Part shown: in pieces, positions 13,636 through 15,009 of the stretch
Numbering within the stretch: the first letter of the stretch is position 1
How the letters are laid out: each line of letters opens with the position of its first letter
DNA from: Candidatus Omnitrophota bacterium
GTDB lineage: Bacteria > Omnitrophota > Gorgyraeia > 1-14-0-20-64-10
NCBI GenBank assembly: GCA_023248095.1
Contig: JAHFFF010000022.1
Coordinates: forward strand, 1-15,009
Direction: 5' to 3'
DNA length: 15,009 bases
The notes under the pieces: model-generated
What the model saw: the letters and a program-made list of their open reading frames with translations, nothing else
The model's database searches: none
Told to the model about the DNA's origin: nothing
Position numbers and translations under genes: made by a program

Positions 13636-14619
13636 ATGAAATGGATTCGCAAGCAGATCTTCTGGCTGGCCGGAACTGTGGTGGGGGGATTCCTCCTCTG
13701 GCAGATTGCCACAGCGGTGACCCTGCGCTCTGCCCAGCCGGAATCGGCCGGGATCCTATTCGGGCGAAACGTGTCGGTGCAGGAATTCCTGAGGGCACAG
13801 CAGGCGGCTGCGCACCAGGCGGTCCTGCGGTACGGAGAACAGTATAGGAAGTACGTCTCTGAAGAGGACCTGAACCAAAACGCCTGGGAAAGGTTGCTCT
13901 TTCTTACGGAGGCCAAGCGAAAAGGGATCCGAATCTCCGACCGGGAGGTGATCGAGGAGATCCAACGCTCCCCCCTTTTCCTGGATCGCCAGGGCCGGTT
14001 TGATCAGGCAGGCTACCAGGGCATCATGCAATACGGCCTGGGGACTACAGCGCGAACCTTCGAGGAAGAAACCCGGGAGGAGCTGATGATCCGCAAGCTC
14101 TTTGATCAGGTGATCGGAAACCCCTCGGTCAGCGAGCAGGAGATCCTGGATGAATTCCGGAAAAAGGAGGAATCCATCCAAGCCGATTTCCTCCTCTTGT
14201 CTGTTGAACCGATTGCCCGAGAGGTAGCGGAGGTCTGTCGTCAGCACCCAGGGCAACTGGAGCAGGTCGCCAAACAGCTGGACTTTAAGTTGATAACCTC
14301 AGATTTCTTCAAGAGATCAACACCTCTGTCCAACCTGGGAGCTTCAGCTGCAACCCTCTCTTCCCTCTTCGAAGCGCAGCCGGGTGAGGTGGGGGGGCCT
14401 TTCAAGGTGTCCAACGGATGGCTCGTGGCGAAGATGAAGGCTAAGAAGCCGGCGGATGAAAAACAGCTTGATTCGCAGAAGGAAGCGATCCGGAGAGAGG
14501 CCCAAGGCCGGAAGAAGCTGCAGAGCTATCTGGCCTGGTACGAGGAGTTACTCAAACGCGCCAATCCAAAACACGAAACCTTAAAACAGGAAAAGCCAAG
14601 GGCCAAACCGGCCCGCTGA
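13636..14619 (+). CDS. PpiD/SurA-N-like membrane-anchored periplasmic chaperone, parvulin core reduced
   Basis: A 327-residue protein with an N-terminal anchor at about 7-28 (IFWLAGTVVGGFLLWQIATA) and the rest probably periplasmic. Residues about 45-160 resemble the SurA-N/PpiD chaperone domain: I-S-D-R-E-V-I-E-E-I at 100-109, P-L-F-L-D-R-Q-G-R-F-D-Q-A-G-Y near 113-127 and a helical segment to 160. The peptidyl-prolyl isomerase (parvulin) region is mostly missing. Only its C-terminal half is recognisable: L-F-E-A-Q-P-G-E-V-G-G-P-F-K near 244-257 followed by G-W-L-V-A-K-M. E. coli PpiD has over 600 residues, so this is a short form, probably a chaperone rather than an isomerase. No Shine-Dalgarno sequence precedes the ATG. 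The stop overlaps the predicted start of maf. Confidence 0.8.
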   Translation: MKWIRKQIFWLAGTVVGGFLLWQIATAVTLRSAQPESAGILFGRNVSVQEFLRAQQAAAHQAVLRYGEQYRKYVSEEDLNQNAWERLLFLTEAKRKGIRISDREVIEEIQRSPLFLDRQGRFDQAGYQGIMQYGLGTTARTFEEETREELMIRKLFDQVIGNPSVSEQEILDEFRKKEESIQADFLLLSVEPIAREVAEVCRQHPGQLEQVAKQLDFKLITSDFFKRSTPLSNLGASAATLSSLFEAQPGEVGGPFKVSNGWLVAKMKAKKPADEKQLDSQKEAIRREAQGRKKLQSYLAWYEELLKRANPKHETLKQEKPRAKPAR

Positions 14620-15009
14620 TCCTTGCCTCCTCCAGTCCCCGCCGCCGCAATCTGTTGAGGGAGCTCAAAATCCCCTTTCGGGTGATCCCCAGTCGACTGC
14701 TCGAGCCTCCTCCCGGCCTGCTGGATCCGATTTCTTATACCCGAAGGCTGGCCCTTGCCAAGGCACGGCTGATAGCCGAGAAGGCCGCGGAGGGCTGGGT
14801 ATTGGGCGCAGATACCGTCGTCGTCCACAAGGGACAAATCCTAGGAAAACCGGCCGATTTCTCCGAGGCCTGCCGCATGCTCAGCCGACTGCAGGGGACC
14901 TCTCACCGGGTCATTACCGCGGTGGCGCTGGTCAATGCCCGCACCTCCCGCTCGATCGTACGGCATGAGACAAGCACCGTGACGATGCGGCCCCTTTCCC
15001 TGCAAGAGA
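14616..15009 (+). CDS. maf: Maf-family nucleotide pyrophosphatase, N-terminal part (runs off right edge)
   Basis: About 131 residues of a Maf/YhdE/YceF-type house-cleaning pyrophosphatase that hydrolyses non-canonical or modified nucleoside triphosphates. The signature L-I-L-A-S-S-S-P-R-R lies at the start, followed by V-L-G-A-D-T-V-V-V with the catalytic Asp, I-L-G-K-P, and L-S-R-L-Q-G-T-S-H-R-V-I-T-A-V. The C-terminal part is outside the window. In this frame no ATG, GTG or TTG occurs between the upstream stop at 14469-14471 and the signature. The only reasonable start is CTG 14616-14618, which overlaps the PpiD-like stop as CTGA. The family identity is secure; the start is uncertain. Confidence 0.88.
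   Translation, partial: MILASSSPRRRNLLRELKIPFRVIPSRLLEPPPGLLDPISYTRRLALAKARLIAEKAAEGWVLGADTVVVHKGQILGKPADFSEACRMLSRLQGTSHRVITAVALVNARTSRSIVRHETSTVTMRPLSLQE

Noticed and set aside
1..15009. Prophage, insertion sequence, integron or CRISPR content
   Set aside because: No transposase, integrase, repeat-spacer array or terminal repeats were seen; apart from the one hairpin the region is filled with core and envelope genes.

Overview
The window looks like chromosomal housekeeping DNA from a GC-rich, didermic, free-living bacterium. There is no sign of a plasmid, phage, IS element or CRISPR array. A hisG long form, a COX24/bS22-like mini-protein, two predicted lipoproteins and the order ispE / tRNA-Gln / prs / L25 / pth / rpsF / ssb / rpsR / rplI / dnaB suggest a Nitrospirota-, Methylomirabilota (NC10)- or deltaproteobacteria-like genome. 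That placement is an inference from gene content and is not firm.

Layout. From about 13.44 kb down to base 1, every gene lies on the minus strand with very small gaps or stop/start overlaps. In transcription order they are: hisG; a 28-codon bS22/COX24-like gene too short for usual gene calling; a 13-repeat TPR lipoprotein; an FtsH-family membrane protease with almost no periplasmic domain; an unrecognised 421-residue lipoprotein; a perfect 12-bp palindromic hairpin; ispE; tRNA-Gln(UUG), one base after the ispE stop; clpX; a shortened glmU; prs; the L25/CTC gene; pth; rpsF; ssb; rpsR; rplI; and the 5' part of dnaB, which runs off the left edge. On the plus strand, divergent from hisG across a 197-bp intergenic region, are a PpiD-like membrane-anchored chaperone gene and a maf-family gene that runs off the right edge.

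How the genes fit together. The left half serves translation (S6, S18, L9, L25, Pth, tRNA-Gln), replication (SSB, DnaB), nucleotide supply (Prs) and precursor synthesis (GlmU for UDP-GlcNAc, IspE for isoprenoids). ClpX, the FtsH-like protease and the PpiD-like protein serve protein quality control. The TPR lipoprotein / FtsH-like / lipoprotein block is the least conventional part and may be a cell-envelope quality-control unit.

Points most worth a second look: a GlmU that lacks its C-terminal end and four of the five acetyltransferase active-site positions still aligned; an FtsH homologue with a periplasmic loop of about 15 residues, flanked by two lipoproteins; a Pth with Leu at the conserved N114 position; a maf frame with no ATG, GTG or TTG start; a likely leaderless promoter for the PpiD-like gene; and the one-base ispE-tRNA junction.
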